A DNA stretch of 64,000 nucleotides from Henriciella sp. AS95 (GTDB lineage: Bacteria; Pseudomonadota; Alphaproteobacteria; Caulobacterales; Hyphomonadaceae), in contig NZ_JBBMQM010000001.1 in assembly GCF_038900055.1 (NCBI RefSeq), positions 1,674,001 to 1,738,000 of the forward strand, read 5' to 3'. The first letter of the stretch is position 1. Every line of letters starts with the position of its first letter. Made by a program: the position numbers and the translations under genes. Below, piece by piece: positions 37,257 through 44,918 of the stretch. Under the pieces are notes generated by a model. The model saw nothing but the letters and a program-made list of their open reading frames with translations. It did not search any database and was not told the origin of the DNA.

Positions 37257-39314
37257 ATGCGCGTTAGCACATCAAGGGCAACTCTTGCAGCAGCAATGCT
37301 TGCTGCAATTACAGCAGGTAGCTCGGCCGCCATACCGACAGCGCCCAGCTTGAAGCCGGATATGGTTGCAGCATCCAACGTCGTTTCGACCACGGATGCA
37401 GGCATTCTGCGCCGCGCGATCGATGCGGTTGATAGCGGTAGCTGGTCGACGGTGCGTTCACTCGAAGCGCAGGCCCGGGATGAAACAGTGCGCCAGCTGA
37501 TTCTCTGGTATCGGGGCCGCGGCGACATTCAAATGTCCTTCGACGAGTTGAACGGCCTGCTCAGCACACAGGGTGATTGGCCGCGGATGCGAAGCGTCCA
37601 GGTTCGCGCTGAAGAGGCCATCAGTCTGTCAGCGCTCAACAATGAGCAGCGAATTGCATGGTTTGAGAAGCAGGGTGGACCGATTTCCGGATCCGGACGC
37701 CTCGCATTGGCGGACGCCTATCGCCGGACAGGCCAGACCGACAAGGCTGTCGAGACCATCCGCGACGCCTGGCACGGCAACACGCTGGACTCCAGCGAAA
37801 CCTCGACCGTGCTGGCGACCTATGGTGGCAACCTGACCCAGGAAGACCATCAAAAGCGCGCCGACTTCCTGATGTGGACGGCGCAGCACACCGCTGCGCG
37901 CAGGCTCATGCCATATCTGAACGCCGACTGGACGCGGCTCACCGAGGCGCGAATTCGCCTTCAGTCGCGGGCGCGCGGGGTCGATGCGGCAGTGGATGCC
38001 GTCCCCGCCAGCCTGCAGAACCATCCTGGTATGCTGTACGACCGGGCAAAGTGGCGCCGGCGCGCAAGGCAGGATGAAAGTGCCTATGTCCCGCTTCTCA
38101 CGCAAATAAACGGCGCTGACGTCCCACCAGCGGGGCGCGATAATCTTTGGGGTGAGCGAAACCTAGCCATTCGCACCGCCCTGAAAGAGCGCCAGTTCCA
38201 GACCGCTTATGCGCTAGCCGCCCCGCACGGAATGAGCGACGGAACCGACTTCGCGGAAGCCGAATGGATTTCCGGCTGGATCGCGCTGCGGCACCTCAAT
38301 CAGCCTGCCCGGGCGCTCGGTCACTTCCAGACGCTCGCTGAGAACGTCTCGACGCCAATCAGCCTCGCCCGCGCATTCTATTGGGAGGGCAGGGCGCATG
38401 AAGCGCTGAATGATGCGGACGCAGCCAAGGTGGCTTACGAAGAAGCGGCCAAGTACCCGTTCGTCTATTACGGGCAACTGGCGGCCGAAAAGGTCGGCAA
38501 GGCGCAGCTGTACCTTCAGGCGCAGTCGGAAATTACCGACACCGAACGTGAGGCTTTCAACCAGCGCCCCTTGGTTCGCGCCTTGAAGCTTCTGGCCGAA
38601 AATGGCGAGTCCGGTGAATTCCGGCAATTTGCCTACCATCTCGATGATTTGCTCGACAGCGAGGCAGACTATTTGCTGCTGTCTGATCTGGCCTCGGATT
38701 ATTTGTACGCCGATATCGGCGTTCGGGGGGCCAAGGCAGGCCTGGCCAAGGGGATCGTGGCAACCGAGGCGGCATTCCCGGTTCCGGACTATCAGCTCCT
38801 TCGCGAGCCTCGCGTCGAACGCGCAATGATGTACGCCCTGTCGCGCCAGGAGAGCGAAATGAACCCGTCGGCTGTGTCTCATGCGAATGCGCGCGGGCTG
38901 ATGCAGTTCGTACCGCGTACCGCGCAGGCAGAAGCGCGCAGCATGGGGCTGCCCTTCAAGACCTCATGGCTGACTGACGATCCAGGCTACAACATGACAT
39001 TGGGCGGGGCGCACCTCGATACCCTGCTGAACCAGTTCAATGGCAGCTACATCATGACGGCGGCGGCTTATAATGCCGGCGCGTCGCGTCCAAAACGCTG
39101 GGTGCAGGAATATGGCGACCCCCGGACTGGCGAAGTCGATCCGATTGACTGGGTCGAGTTCATTCCGTTCTCTGAAACCCGCAACTATGTCCAGCGTGTG
39201 CTTGAGAACACGCAGGTGTACCGCCAGCGCCTGTCGCAGGAGAGCGTCGACATCCAGCTCAGCTCTGACCTTCATCGCGGCCGGATGTGGAATTCACTGC
39301 CATCCGCCAATTAG
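37257..39314 (+). CDS. Soluble lytic murein transglycosylase, Slt70-like
   Basis: 685 residues: signal peptide (TLAAAMLAAITAGSSAA region), a long alpha-superhelical domain of about 500 residues as in Slt70, and a C-terminal GEWL/SLT domain with the catalytic Glu in ALSRQESEMNPSAVSHANA, then GLMQFVPRTAQ, NMTLGGAHLDTLL and AAAYNAGASRPKRW. It cleaves the MurNAc-GlcNAc bond with 1,6-anhydro product formation. The hairpin at 39347 may end its transcript as well as that of the opposing unit. Confidence 0.93.
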   Translation: MRVSTSRATLAAAMLAAITAGSSAAIPTAPSLKPDMVAASNVVSTTDAGILRRAIDAVDSGSWSTVRSLEAQARDETVRQLILWYRGRGDIQMSFDELNGLLSTQGDWPRMRSVQVRAEEAISLSALNNEQRIAWFEKQGGPISGSGRLALADAYRRTGQTDKAVETIRDAWHGNTLDSSETSTVLATYGGNLTQEDHQKRADFLMWTAQHTAARRLMPYLNADWTRLTEARIRLQSRARGVDAAVDAVPASLQNHPGMLYDRAKWRRRARQDESAYVPLLTQINGADVPPAGRDNLWGERNLAIRTALKERQFQTAYALAAPHGMSDGTDFAEAEWISGWIALRHLNQPARALGHFQTLAENVSTPISLARAFYWEGRAHEALNDADAAKVAYEEAAKYPFVYYGQLAAEKVGKAQLYLQAQSEITDTEREAFNQRPLVRALKLLAENGESGEFRQFAYHLDDLLDSEADYLLLSDLASDYLYADIGVRGAKAGLAKGIVATEAAFPVPDYQLLREPRVERAMMYALSRQESEMNPSAVSHANARGLMQFVPRTAQAEARSMGLPFKTSWLTDDPGYNMTLGGAHLDTLLNQFNGSYIMTAAAYNAGASRPKRWVQEYGDPRTGEVDPIDWVEFIPFSETRNYVQRVLENTQVYRQRLSQESVDIQLSSDLHRGRMWNSLPSAN

Positions 39315-39340
39315 CGGCCGTCGCCAATACGGCGCGCAAA

Positions 39341-39367
39341 CGAAAAGGCCACCCGAAACGGGTGGCC
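39341..39367 (-). terminator. Intrinsic terminator of the leftward small unit
   Basis: On the minus strand GGCCACCCG and CGGGTGGCC form a perfect 9-bp stem with a TTT loop, followed by TTTTCG. On the plus strand the same stem lacks a T-run, so it works mainly leftward. Confidence 0.8.
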
Positions 39368-39425
39368 TCCGTGAGCCGGATGGGCTCTGAATCCTGGCCA
39401 GATCAAGTCTGACCCTTAGTCAGTG

Positions 39426-39506
39426 CTAGCGCACAGAGAGAGGCTGCTCTCCAAGGCTACCAGCACGAACGGATCCAATTCCCGCTCCTGGTTTCTCACT
39501 AGACAT
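39426..39506 (-). CDS. 26-residue small ORF with perfect extended SD
   Basis: Codons run from the ATG at 39506 to a TAG at 39426 and encode MSSEKPGAGIGSVR followed by AGSLGEQPLSVR, a hydrophilic Gly/Ser-rich peptide with no known motif. AAAGGAGGTGATCCA precedes the ATG with seven bases between AGGAGG and the start, ideal for initiation. A terminator follows 58 bases after the stop. I recognise no family; whether the peptide itself matters, or only its ribosome loading, is open. Confidence 0.45.
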   Translation of the reverse strand: MSSEKPGAGIGSVRAGSLGEQPLSVR

Positions 39507-39609
39507 TGGATCACCTCCTTTCAGCTGTTGAAAACAAAGCACTGACCGCGAAAGGGTCGCGTGCAGGTCAATTAAAACATGACTCGGGCCTAATGGAAGA
39601 TGAACAAAG

Positions 39610-39640
39610 AAAAAGCCCGGCAACAAAATGTCGCCAGGCT
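39610..39640 (-). terminator. Intrinsic terminator after the RcnB-like gene
   Basis: On the minus strand AGCCTGGC and GCCGGGCT pair (one G-U) around an 11-base loop, followed by TTTTTC, 32 bases past the stop of the gene at 39672. It separates that gene from the small unit downstream. Confidence 0.8.
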
Positions 39641-39671
39641 GGATTTTAATCGGTCTGTTTCTGCCGCTGAC

Positions 39672-40268
39672 TTATTGCGCCATGATGCCGACAGCGAGGC
39701 CGATAATGGCACCCGTTGCTACCGATGCCAGGACGGCGTCGCCATTGTAGCCGTCGCGAACCCAGTGATGGCCGTGCGGCGGGCGGTACAGGCCATAGCG
39801 GTCATAGTCGCGAATGATCACCGTGCGCGGGCCATAGGAATAGTAGCCGCCGATCGTATAGCGCGGATGGTAATAGCCCGAATTGTAGTGGAAGGAGATA
39901 CCCGGGCGCGGGCGGTAATAGCTTGGTGTGGTGTAGTAATAGCGGTTCACCACGCGTGGTGCGCGATAGTGGTAATTGTTATGACGGCGATAATTGCGGC
40001 CGCGATCCCAGTCGCGATGATGGTTGCGTCCACGGTCCCAACCACGATTGTTGTGATGGCGGCCACGGTCCCAGCCGCGGTCGTTGTGATGACGTCCGCG
40101 GTCCCAGCCTCGGTGTCCACGGTCGCCGCGGTGTCCGCGATCACCGCGATCATAGTGCCCGCCCCGGTCGCCACGTCCGCGATCATCGGCGGCGGCAACG
40201 GGAGCAAGTGTTGCAAACGCCAGGGCGCCTGCTGCGCCTATGCGCGAAATAATAGACAAGAGAGCCAT
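39672..40268 (-). CDS. RcnB-like periplasmic protein with Arg/His/Gly/Asp repeats
   Basis: 198 residues: signal peptide (MALLSIISRIGAAGALAFAT to VAAADD), then a low-complexity region of RGDRGHRGD and four approximate copies of RGWDRGRHHN at residues 53-95, a Tyr-rich segment, and a C-terminal domain LYRPPHGHHWVRDGYNGDAV followed by a hydrophobic ASVATGAIIGLAVGIM. PPHGHHWVR is typical of RcnB-family proteins linked with nickel/cobalt efflux homeostasis. The His-rich repeats suggest metal binding, but metal specificity is unknown. Divergent from arfB. Confidence 0.8.
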   Translation of the reverse strand: MALLSIISRIGAAGALAFATLAPVAAADDRGRGDRGGHYDRGDRGHRGDRGHRGWDRGRHHNDRGWDRGRHHNNRGWDRGRNHHRDWDRGRNYRRHNNYHYRAPRVVNRYYYTTPSYYRPRPGISFHYNSGYYHPRYTIGGYYSYGPRTVIIRDYDRYGLYRPPHGHHWVRDGYNGDAVLASVATGAIIGLAVGIMAQ

Positions 40269-40383
40269 TCAAGCCTCCATTCAGAATTGACCGGAACTCC
40301 GGCAGATTGCTGGTTCCTGACGCGAAACCTTCGCACAATATTATTGGTGCAAGCTTGAACCCTAGCTGAACAGACCCTTCATC

Positions 40384-40821
40384 ATGACAGCCTCGCAAGA
40401 TTTGAAAATAAATGACGAAATATCAGTGCCTTACTGGGAGCTTGTCGAAACCTTCACAAGATCCTCCGGGCCGGGCGGACAGAGTGTGAACAAGGTTTCA
40501 AGCGCGGTCCAGCTGCGGTGGAACGTCGATGCGTCTTCGATTCCGCCAGCCGTGAAGGCGCGATTCCACCGTCTCTGGAAAAACCGGATTACCAAAGACG
40601 GTGAGGTTATCGTCGACGCCAGCGAGCACCGATCGCAGCCGCGAAACCGCGATGCCGCGAGGGAACGTTTGACGCAGATGATCCGGAAGGCGACACAAAA
40701 GAAGAAGCGCCGAATTCCGACTCGGCCCGGGCGCGGTGCGATTGAGCGGCGTATCAAAGCCAAGAAAGAGCTCGGCGAGAAGAAAGCGCTCCGCGAAAAA
40801 ATAAAAAAGAGAGACTTATGA
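40384..40821 (+). CDS. arfB: Alternative ribosome-rescue factor, peptidyl-tRNA hydrolase
   Basis: 145 residues, related to the catalytic domain of release factors. GGQ motif at residues 31-33 (SSGPGGQSVNKVSS) hydrolyses peptidyl-tRNA; the basic C-terminal tail (KKKRRIPTRPGRG to KIKKRDL) would enter the empty mRNA channel. No stop-codon recognition domain is present, as expected for ArfB/YaeJ/ICT1. It backs up the SmpB-tmRNA route encoded 4 kb away. Its stop overlaps the next gene as ATGA. Confidence 0.95.
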   Translation: MTASQDLKINDEISVPYWELVETFTRSSGPGGQSVNKVSSAVQLRWNVDASSIPPAVKARFHRLWKNRITKDGEVIVDASEHRSQPRNRDAARERLTQMIRKATQKKKRRIPTRPGRGAIERRIKAKKELGEKKALREKIKKRDL

Positions 40822-41561
40822 GCGTCAGAGAAATGCTGGATTTTAGCGACAAGAATGTGCTCGTCGTCGGCGGATCAAGCGGGATCGGGAACGGCATTGC
40901 GCAAGCCTTCCGGGAGGCCGGCGCCGATGTCACGGTCTGGGGGACTCGAAAAACAGCCGAAGACTATGCGGGCGTAAAAGGCTCAGACCTGTCGGGCCTT
41001 GATTATGTTCAGGTCGATGTCGCCAACCGTGATGAGGTCGACCAGGCTACAGCAAAAATCTCTGCGCTTGATGTCCTCGTCCTCTGCCAGGGGATTGTGC
41101 GTTACAATCGCGAGGAATTTGAACGCCCTGGCTGGGACGCCGTGATGGATGTGAACATCAACAGTGTGATGGACGTGGCGCGGAATCTGAAGCTTCCGCT
41201 GATATCATCTAAGGGCAGTGTCATTATCGTCAGCTCTGTTGCGGGATTTGGCGCTACGATCGGGACGCCTGCCTACTCAGCCTCAAAGCATGCTGCCGTC
41301 GGGCTGACGAAGACGCTTGGCGCTGCCTGGGCAGGGGAGGGTATCCGCGTCAACGGTCTTGCTCCGGGCCTGGTCGAGACCAAGCTGACGCATGTCACGA
41401 CAAAAAATGAGAAGCGCCTGTCCGGGTCTCTGCGAGCGATCCCTCAAGGCAGGCTTGGCACGCCGCAAGACATGGCAGGCGTCGCGCTCTTCCTGGCGTC
41501 ACCGCTGGCAAGTTATGTGACAGGCCAGACCATCATTGCTGATGGCGGCCTGACACTCTGA
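40818..41561 (+). CDS. Short-chain dehydrogenase/reductase
   Basis: 247-residue classical SDR. GGSSGIG at residues 18-24, a VLCQG in place of the usual NNAG, catalytic Ser near 139-140, Tyr153 and Lys157 (YSASK) and the C-terminal ASYVTGQTIIADGG. It probably uses NAD(P)H on a ketone/alcohol substrate; no substrate evident. It is translationally coupled to arfB by a 4-bp overlap, an unrelated pairing by function. Confidence 0.88.
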   Translation: MSVREMLDFSDKNVLVVGGSSGIGNGIAQAFREAGADVTVWGTRKTAEDYAGVKGSDLSGLDYVQVDVANRDEVDQATAKISALDVLVLCQGIVRYNREEFERPGWDAVMDVNINSVMDVARNLKLPLISSKGSVIIVSSVAGFGATIGTPAYSASKHAAVGLTKTLGAAWAGEGIRVNGLAPGLVETKLTHVTTKNEKRLSGSLRAIPQGRLGTPQDMAGVALFLASPLASYVTGQTIIADGGLTL

Positions 41562-41570
41562 CCTCTTGCT

Positions 41571-42182
41571 CTATTGAACGACCGAACAGGCGACCCGGCC
41601 GCCGGCGCCGCCGATGGGCTGGGTGAGATGATCGTCGCGACCCTCATGGATAATGATGGCACCCCCATCATCGTCGAGCACGTCTGAGATCGATATGATG
41701 TCAGTAAAGGTCTCGTAATGGACCGAACCATCTTCGAACGCGTAGAGGTTCGGCAGATCGCCTGGCTCTGGCCCGTCCGGATTGAGCAGGCCATGGCCGC
41801 CTTCAGACTTGCCGACATGACCGCCGGATTCTTTGTACTCGCCGGTGTCGGAGCAGTCTCCTGTCTGGTGGAAGTGGATAGCATGCCAGCCCGGCTCCAG
41901 ACCGCCTTCATCGACTGAGACTTCCATCACAATGCCGTTTGGCCCTTCGATCATGTTGATTGATCCAATTGTGGAGCCGTCATCGCCGAGCAGGTCGCCC
42001 GTGGCGCGCATCATGGACGGAAGGGATTCATTGCCGGTCGTGTCTGGTGCTATTTCGATCTCTTCGCCAGCGGGTTCAGAGGGGGCTGCCTCTTCCTCCT
42101 GCGCCGTGGATGCTTGCTGTGAGCAGGCAAACAGGATGGAAAAGGTTGCAACTGTAGAAGCAAGAGCGAGTGCGCGTGACAT
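41571..42182 (-). CDS. sodC: Copper/zinc superoxide dismutase, lipoprotein
   Basis: 203 residues that dismutate superoxide in the periplasm. A lipobox FSILFAC puts the lipidated Cys at residue 20, followed by an acidic linker. Metal ligands: HAIHFHQTGDCSD (copper His pair and first disulfide Cys), GGHVGKSEGGHGLLNPDG (bridging and zinc ligands), IIIHEGRDDH (copper His) and the second Cys in GGAGGRVACSVV. The ATG at 42182 is preferred over an upstream start because AAGGAG precedes it and it begins the signal. Divergent from tlyA. The copper uptake operon in this window could supply it; that is inference. Confidence 0.93.
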   Translation of the reverse strand: MSRALALASTVATFSILFACSQQASTAQEEEAAPSEPAGEEIEIAPDTTGNESLPSMMRATGDLLGDDGSTIGSINMIEGPNGIVMEVSVDEGGLEPGWHAIHFHQTGDCSDTGEYKESGGHVGKSEGGHGLLNPDGPEPGDLPNLYAFEDGSVHYETFTDIISISDVLDDDGGAIIIHEGRDDHLTQPIGGAGGRVACSVVQ

Positions 42183-42276
42183 GGGGAACTCCTTCGATAT
42201 CTTTCTGCGGACCAAAATCGATCGGTAATCTACCGAACGCGCAGCAATCGCCGCACGTTCCAATGAGGATAAAATA

Positions 42277-43017
42277 GTGACCGGAAAGAACAGGGCGGAC
42301 AAGGTGCTGGTCAGCCTCGGCCATTATGACAGCCGAGCGTCTGCGCAGGCCGCGATCCTTGCCGGATGCGTTGAAGTGAACGGTGAGCCCGTGCTGAAGG
42401 CGTCACAGCAGATCTCGCCATCGGACCGCATTGTTGCGTCTGCGCCCCATCCATGGGTATCCCGTGGAGGGGTGAAACTGGCCCATGCGCTCGACGTGTT
42501 CGAGGTCGATCCGACTGGCCGACACTGCCTGGATGTTGGGGCATCCACAGGTGGGTTCACCGATGTGCTCCTGTCGCGCGGTGCGAAGTCGGTCGTGGCT
42601 GTGGATGTCGGACGCGGACAACTTCACGAAAAGATTGCGGGCGATGCGCGTGTGACGTCGCTGGAAGGGACGGATGCAAGGGCGCTGACGGGCGACATGC
42701 TGGGCGAGCCGCCGTCTCTGATCGTCTGCGATGCGAGTTTCATCGCGTTGGAGAAGCTGCTGGGCGTGCCGCTCTCGCTGGCGGCGGAGGAGGCCGAGCT
42801 GGTCTGCCTGTTCAAGCCGCAATTCCAGGTCGGGCGGGCGCATGTCGGGAAGGGCGGACTTGTCAGCGATGCGGTGGCGGCGGCGCGGGCGGAGGAGGCT
42901 TTCTGTGTCTCGCTGGCGGAGCAGGGGTGGCGCGTGGCAGGCCGCACCGGCAGCCCGATCCGAGGCGGGGACGGGAATGCCGAGCGGCTGGTCTACGGTG
43001 AGCGCAGGATTGACTGA
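42277..43017 (+). CDS. tlyA: TlyA-family rRNA cytidine-2'-O-methyltransferase
   Basis: 246 residues: an N-terminal S4 RNA-binding domain (RADKVLVSLGHYDSRASAQ through VNGEPVLKASQQIS) and an FtsJ-like Rossmann methyltransferase with VSRGGVKLAHALDVF, CLDVGASTGGFTDVLL and LVCLFKPQFQVGR. TlyA enzymes methylate 16S and/or 23S rRNA at cytidines near the subunit interface. GTG start at 42277. Its last 20 bases overlap the next frame. Confidence 0.92.
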   Translation: MTGKNRADKVLVSLGHYDSRASAQAAILAGCVEVNGEPVLKASQQISPSDRIVASAPHPWVSRGGVKLAHALDVFEVDPTGRHCLDVGASTGGFTDVLLSRGAKSVVAVDVGRGQLHEKIAGDARVTSLEGTDARALTGDMLGEPPSLIVCDASFIALEKLLGVPLSLAAEEAELVCLFKPQFQVGRAHVGKGGLVSDAVAAARAEEAFCVSLAEQGWRVAGRTGSPIRGGDGNAERLVYGERRID

Positions 43018-43450
43018 AATATTGGCTCATCAAGAGATCGTTCTTCGCCCCTCACCCCTTCGAAAAAATCTTCGCCGAATGTTCCCTGGAATGCCTGCGC
43101 GCACCTGTGAAAACCTCGTTGCCCGCTACGCCGGCAAGACCGCAACTTCTGCCTATTCAACCAGGTTTCTATATTCGATTGCCGCAGCGCACATCCGCCA
43201 CGAATTGACGGATTATGACAAACTTCTTCGCGTCCATAGGCTGTCTTCACTGGAGGCCAGGCGGAGCGTTCAGCCGGAAGTCGATGACTATCTAGCTACG
43301 TGGAGAATGGGGCCGCCTCCTCCACGCATTGACCCTGGTTTCATTTCCAATCAGAGACCGCGGCGATCCCCAAATCGGTCGCTTATCGGCCGACTTAGAC
43401 GCGTCGCGACCAAACTGGCTGTCAAAATCAGGGTCCGTCAACCTTGGTGA
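42998..43450 (+). CDS. DUF2293-like protein
   Basis: About 150 residues. The central part FPGMPARTCENLVARYAGKT, AHIRHELTDYDKLLR and SLEARRSVQPEVDDYL matches my recollection of DUF2293 (HxRHxxTxYDxLL then EAR). The C-terminal 45 residues are basic, Pro/Arg-rich and unlike the family. The start is uncertain: a GTG at 42998 overlaps the end of tlyA, a TTG lies at 43010, and no strong ribosome site is seen, so coupling to tlyA termination is likely. Function unknown. Confidence 0.55.
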   Translation: MSAGLTEILAHQEIVLRPSPLRKNLRRMFPGMPARTCENLVARYAGKTATSAYSTRFLYSIAAAHIRHELTDYDKLLRVHRLSSLEARRSVQPEVDDYLATWRMGPPPPRIDPGFISNQRPRRSPNRSLIGRLRRVATKLAVKIRVRQPW

Positions 43451-43477
43451 CGGGGGTGGCTGTAATGAACAACTTTG

Positions 43478-44344
43478 TCAGCCCGCCGGCCCCCTGCGCG
43501 GGCTGTTTTCGCGGCGCGAGAGGAAGGCGAGGCGTTCGAAGAGCGCGACGTCCTGTTCGTTCTTAAGGAGCGCGCCGTGTAGCGGTGGGGTGAGCTTGTC
43601 CGGATCGTTCTCCTTCATGGTCTCAAGATCGACATCCTCATTCATGAGGAGCTTGAGCCAGTCGAGCAATTCTGAGGTAGACGGCTTCTTCTTCATGCCC
43701 GGCACTTCGCGCATGGAATAGAAGGTCGTCAGTGCCTCTTTCACCAGTTTCTGTTTGATCCCCGGATAGTGGACCTCGATGATTTCCTGCATCGTCTGCT
43801 CATCAGGGAATTTGATGAAGTGGAAGAAACAGCGGCGCAGGAAGGCGTCCGGCAATTCCTTTTCATTGTTCGACGTGATGATCACGATCGGCCGCTGGAC
43901 GGCTTTCACGGTCTGATCGGTCTCGTAGACATAGAACTCCATCCGGTCGAGCTCCTGCAGGAGGTCGTTCGGGAATTCGATATCAGCTTTATCGATCTCG
44001 TCGATCAGAAGGATCGGACGCTCTTCGGAGGTGAAAGCCTCCCACAGCTTGCCCTTCTTGATGTAATTGGCGACGTCCTTGGCGCGCTCATCGCCCATCT
44101 GACCATCGCGGAGGCGGCTGACAGCGTCGTATTCGTAAAGGCCTTGTTGCGCCTTGGTCGTCGATTTGATGTGCCACTCGATCAGTGGAACGCCGAGCGC
44201 TTTGGCGACTTCGATCGCGAGGACGGTCTTGCCGGTTCCAGGTTCACCCTTCACCAGCAGTGGGCGTTCCAGAGCAATGGCGGCGTTGACGGCCACTCTC
44301 AAATCTTCTGTTGCAACGTAATCCTGGGTGCCTTCAAAGCGCAT
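43478..44344 (-). CDS. MoxR-family AAA+ ATPase
   Basis: 288-residue AAA+ ATPase with Walker A VKGEPGTGKTVLA, Walker B ILLIDEIDKAD, sensor 1 IVIITSNNEKELPDAFLRR and the MoxR-like opening GTQDYVATEDLRVAVN. Such proteins act as chaperones that assemble or activate partners, often with a von Willebrand A (CoxE-like) protein; none is beside it here. The ATG at 44344 is preferred over one 72 bases upstream since family similarity starts there. Convergent with the DUF2293 gene and divergent from flbT. Confidence 0.9.
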   Translation of the reverse strand: MRFEGTQDYVATEDLRVAVNAAIALERPLLVKGEPGTGKTVLAIEVAKALGVPLIEWHIKSTTKAQQGLYEYDAVSRLRDGQMGDERAKDVANYIKKGKLWEAFTSEERPILLIDEIDKADIEFPNDLLQELDRMEFYVYETDQTVKAVQRPIVIITSNNEKELPDAFLRRCFFHFIKFPDEQTMQEIIEVHYPGIKQKLVKEALTTFYSMREVPGMKKKPSTSELLDWLKLLMNEDVDLETMKENDPDKLTPPLHGALLKNEQDVALFERLAFLSRRENSPRRGPAG

Positions 44345-44458
44345 TCGGGTCTCCAATACTTTTATCAGTACTGATGATAAGCATGGCGATGGGCAGGGCA
44401 ACCTTCGCCTGTCCATGCCTCTGCGTCAATTCGTACAGATTAAAAATGCAAGCTCGTA

Positions 44459-44484
44459 TTAACCAATGAGATGTTTACTTAACG
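44459..44484. promoter_or_regulatory. Pair of CtrA-like half-sites before flbT
   Basis: TTAACC at 44459 and TTAACG at 44479 are 20 bp apart, about two helical turns, between moxR and flbT. Each matches half of the TTAA-N7-TTAA CtrA box but the spacing is not canonical. A GATTC (CcrM-type GAnTC site) follows at about 44489. Confidence 0.3.
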
Positions 44485-44522
44485 GGCTGATTCGGTAGGA
44501 AATATCCGGGGGGGAGGGCAAA

Positions 44523-44918
44523 ATGCCTCTCAAGCTGTCACTCAAGCCGGCCGAAGCTGTGGTCGTGAATGGAGCGGTTATCCGTAATGGAGAGCGCCGT
44601 AGCACCCTCCTGCTTGAAACAAAGGCCCGCATATTGCGAGAACGAGATGTCATGTTTCCTGAAGAAGTAAACACCAATTTTGAAGCCGCTTATTTCGCGG
44701 TCATGCAGATGTATCTGACCGGTGAAACCGATGGGCCGCTCTATGATGCGTGTGTTGTGGCGCTCGCGAATATTGTCCGTGATGCGCCGACAGAAGAACT
44801 GCAGGAAGAGATCATGATGATCAGCCGGTTTGTGGCGTCGGGCCAGCTCTACCGAGCGATCGGCGCCTGCCGCAAACTGGAACGAGAACTCCCTACACCG
44901 GATTTGCGCGATGAATAG
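44523..44918 (+). CDS. flbT: Flagellin mRNA regulator FlbT
   Basis: 131 residues, the alphaproteobacterial protein that in Caulobacter binds flagellin mRNA and destabilises it until the hook is complete. Family blocks: the start MPLKLSLKPAEAVVVNGAVI, LLLETKARILRERDVMFPE, YFAVMQMYL and SRFVASGQLYRAIGACRKLE. Preceded by GGGGGGAGGG and TTAAC half-sites. The usual partner flaF and flagellin genes are not in the window. Its stop overlaps the next small gene by eight bases. Confidence 0.93.
   Translation: MPLKLSLKPAEAVVVNGAVIRNGERRSTLLLETKARILRERDVMFPEEVNTNFEAAYFAVMQMYLTGETDGPLYDACVVALANIVRDAPTEELQEEIMMISRFVASGQLYRAIGACRKLERELPTPDLRDE

Larger units (their letters stand above)
39341..39564 (-). ncRNA. 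Candidate small structured transcript with extreme Shine-Dalgarno site
   Basis: The minus strand holds, in order: a hairpin at 39539-39564; GAAAGGAGGTGATCCAA at 39506-39522, complementary to 17 bases of the 16S rRNA 3' end; a 27-codon frame; a hairpin inside it (39438-39451); a CTGAC/GTCAG hairpin at 39409-39423; a GAGCC/GGCTC hairpin at 39373-39387; and the terminator at 39341-39367. The gap 39315-39671 has no other gene. The transcript start is not determined; TTGACC at about 39567-39572 resembles a -35 box, but no convincing -10 was seen. It could be a short mRNA, a dual-function RNA or a ribosome-binding decoy. Confidence 0.4.

Noticed and set aside
39426..39506. tmRNA tag region
   Set aside because: The frame does not end in a hydrophobic AA-type degradation tag, and no tRNA-like ends flank it.
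39506..39522. 16S rRNA gene remnant on the plus strand
   Set aside because: TTGGATCACCTCCTTTC matches the rRNA end, but the bases before it do not continue as rRNA, whereas on the minus strand it forms an ideally placed SD for a short frame.
39600..40358. Rightward Val/Ala-rich frame opposite the RcnB-like gene
   Set aside because: Product of the repetitive codons of the RcnB-like gene read on the other strand.
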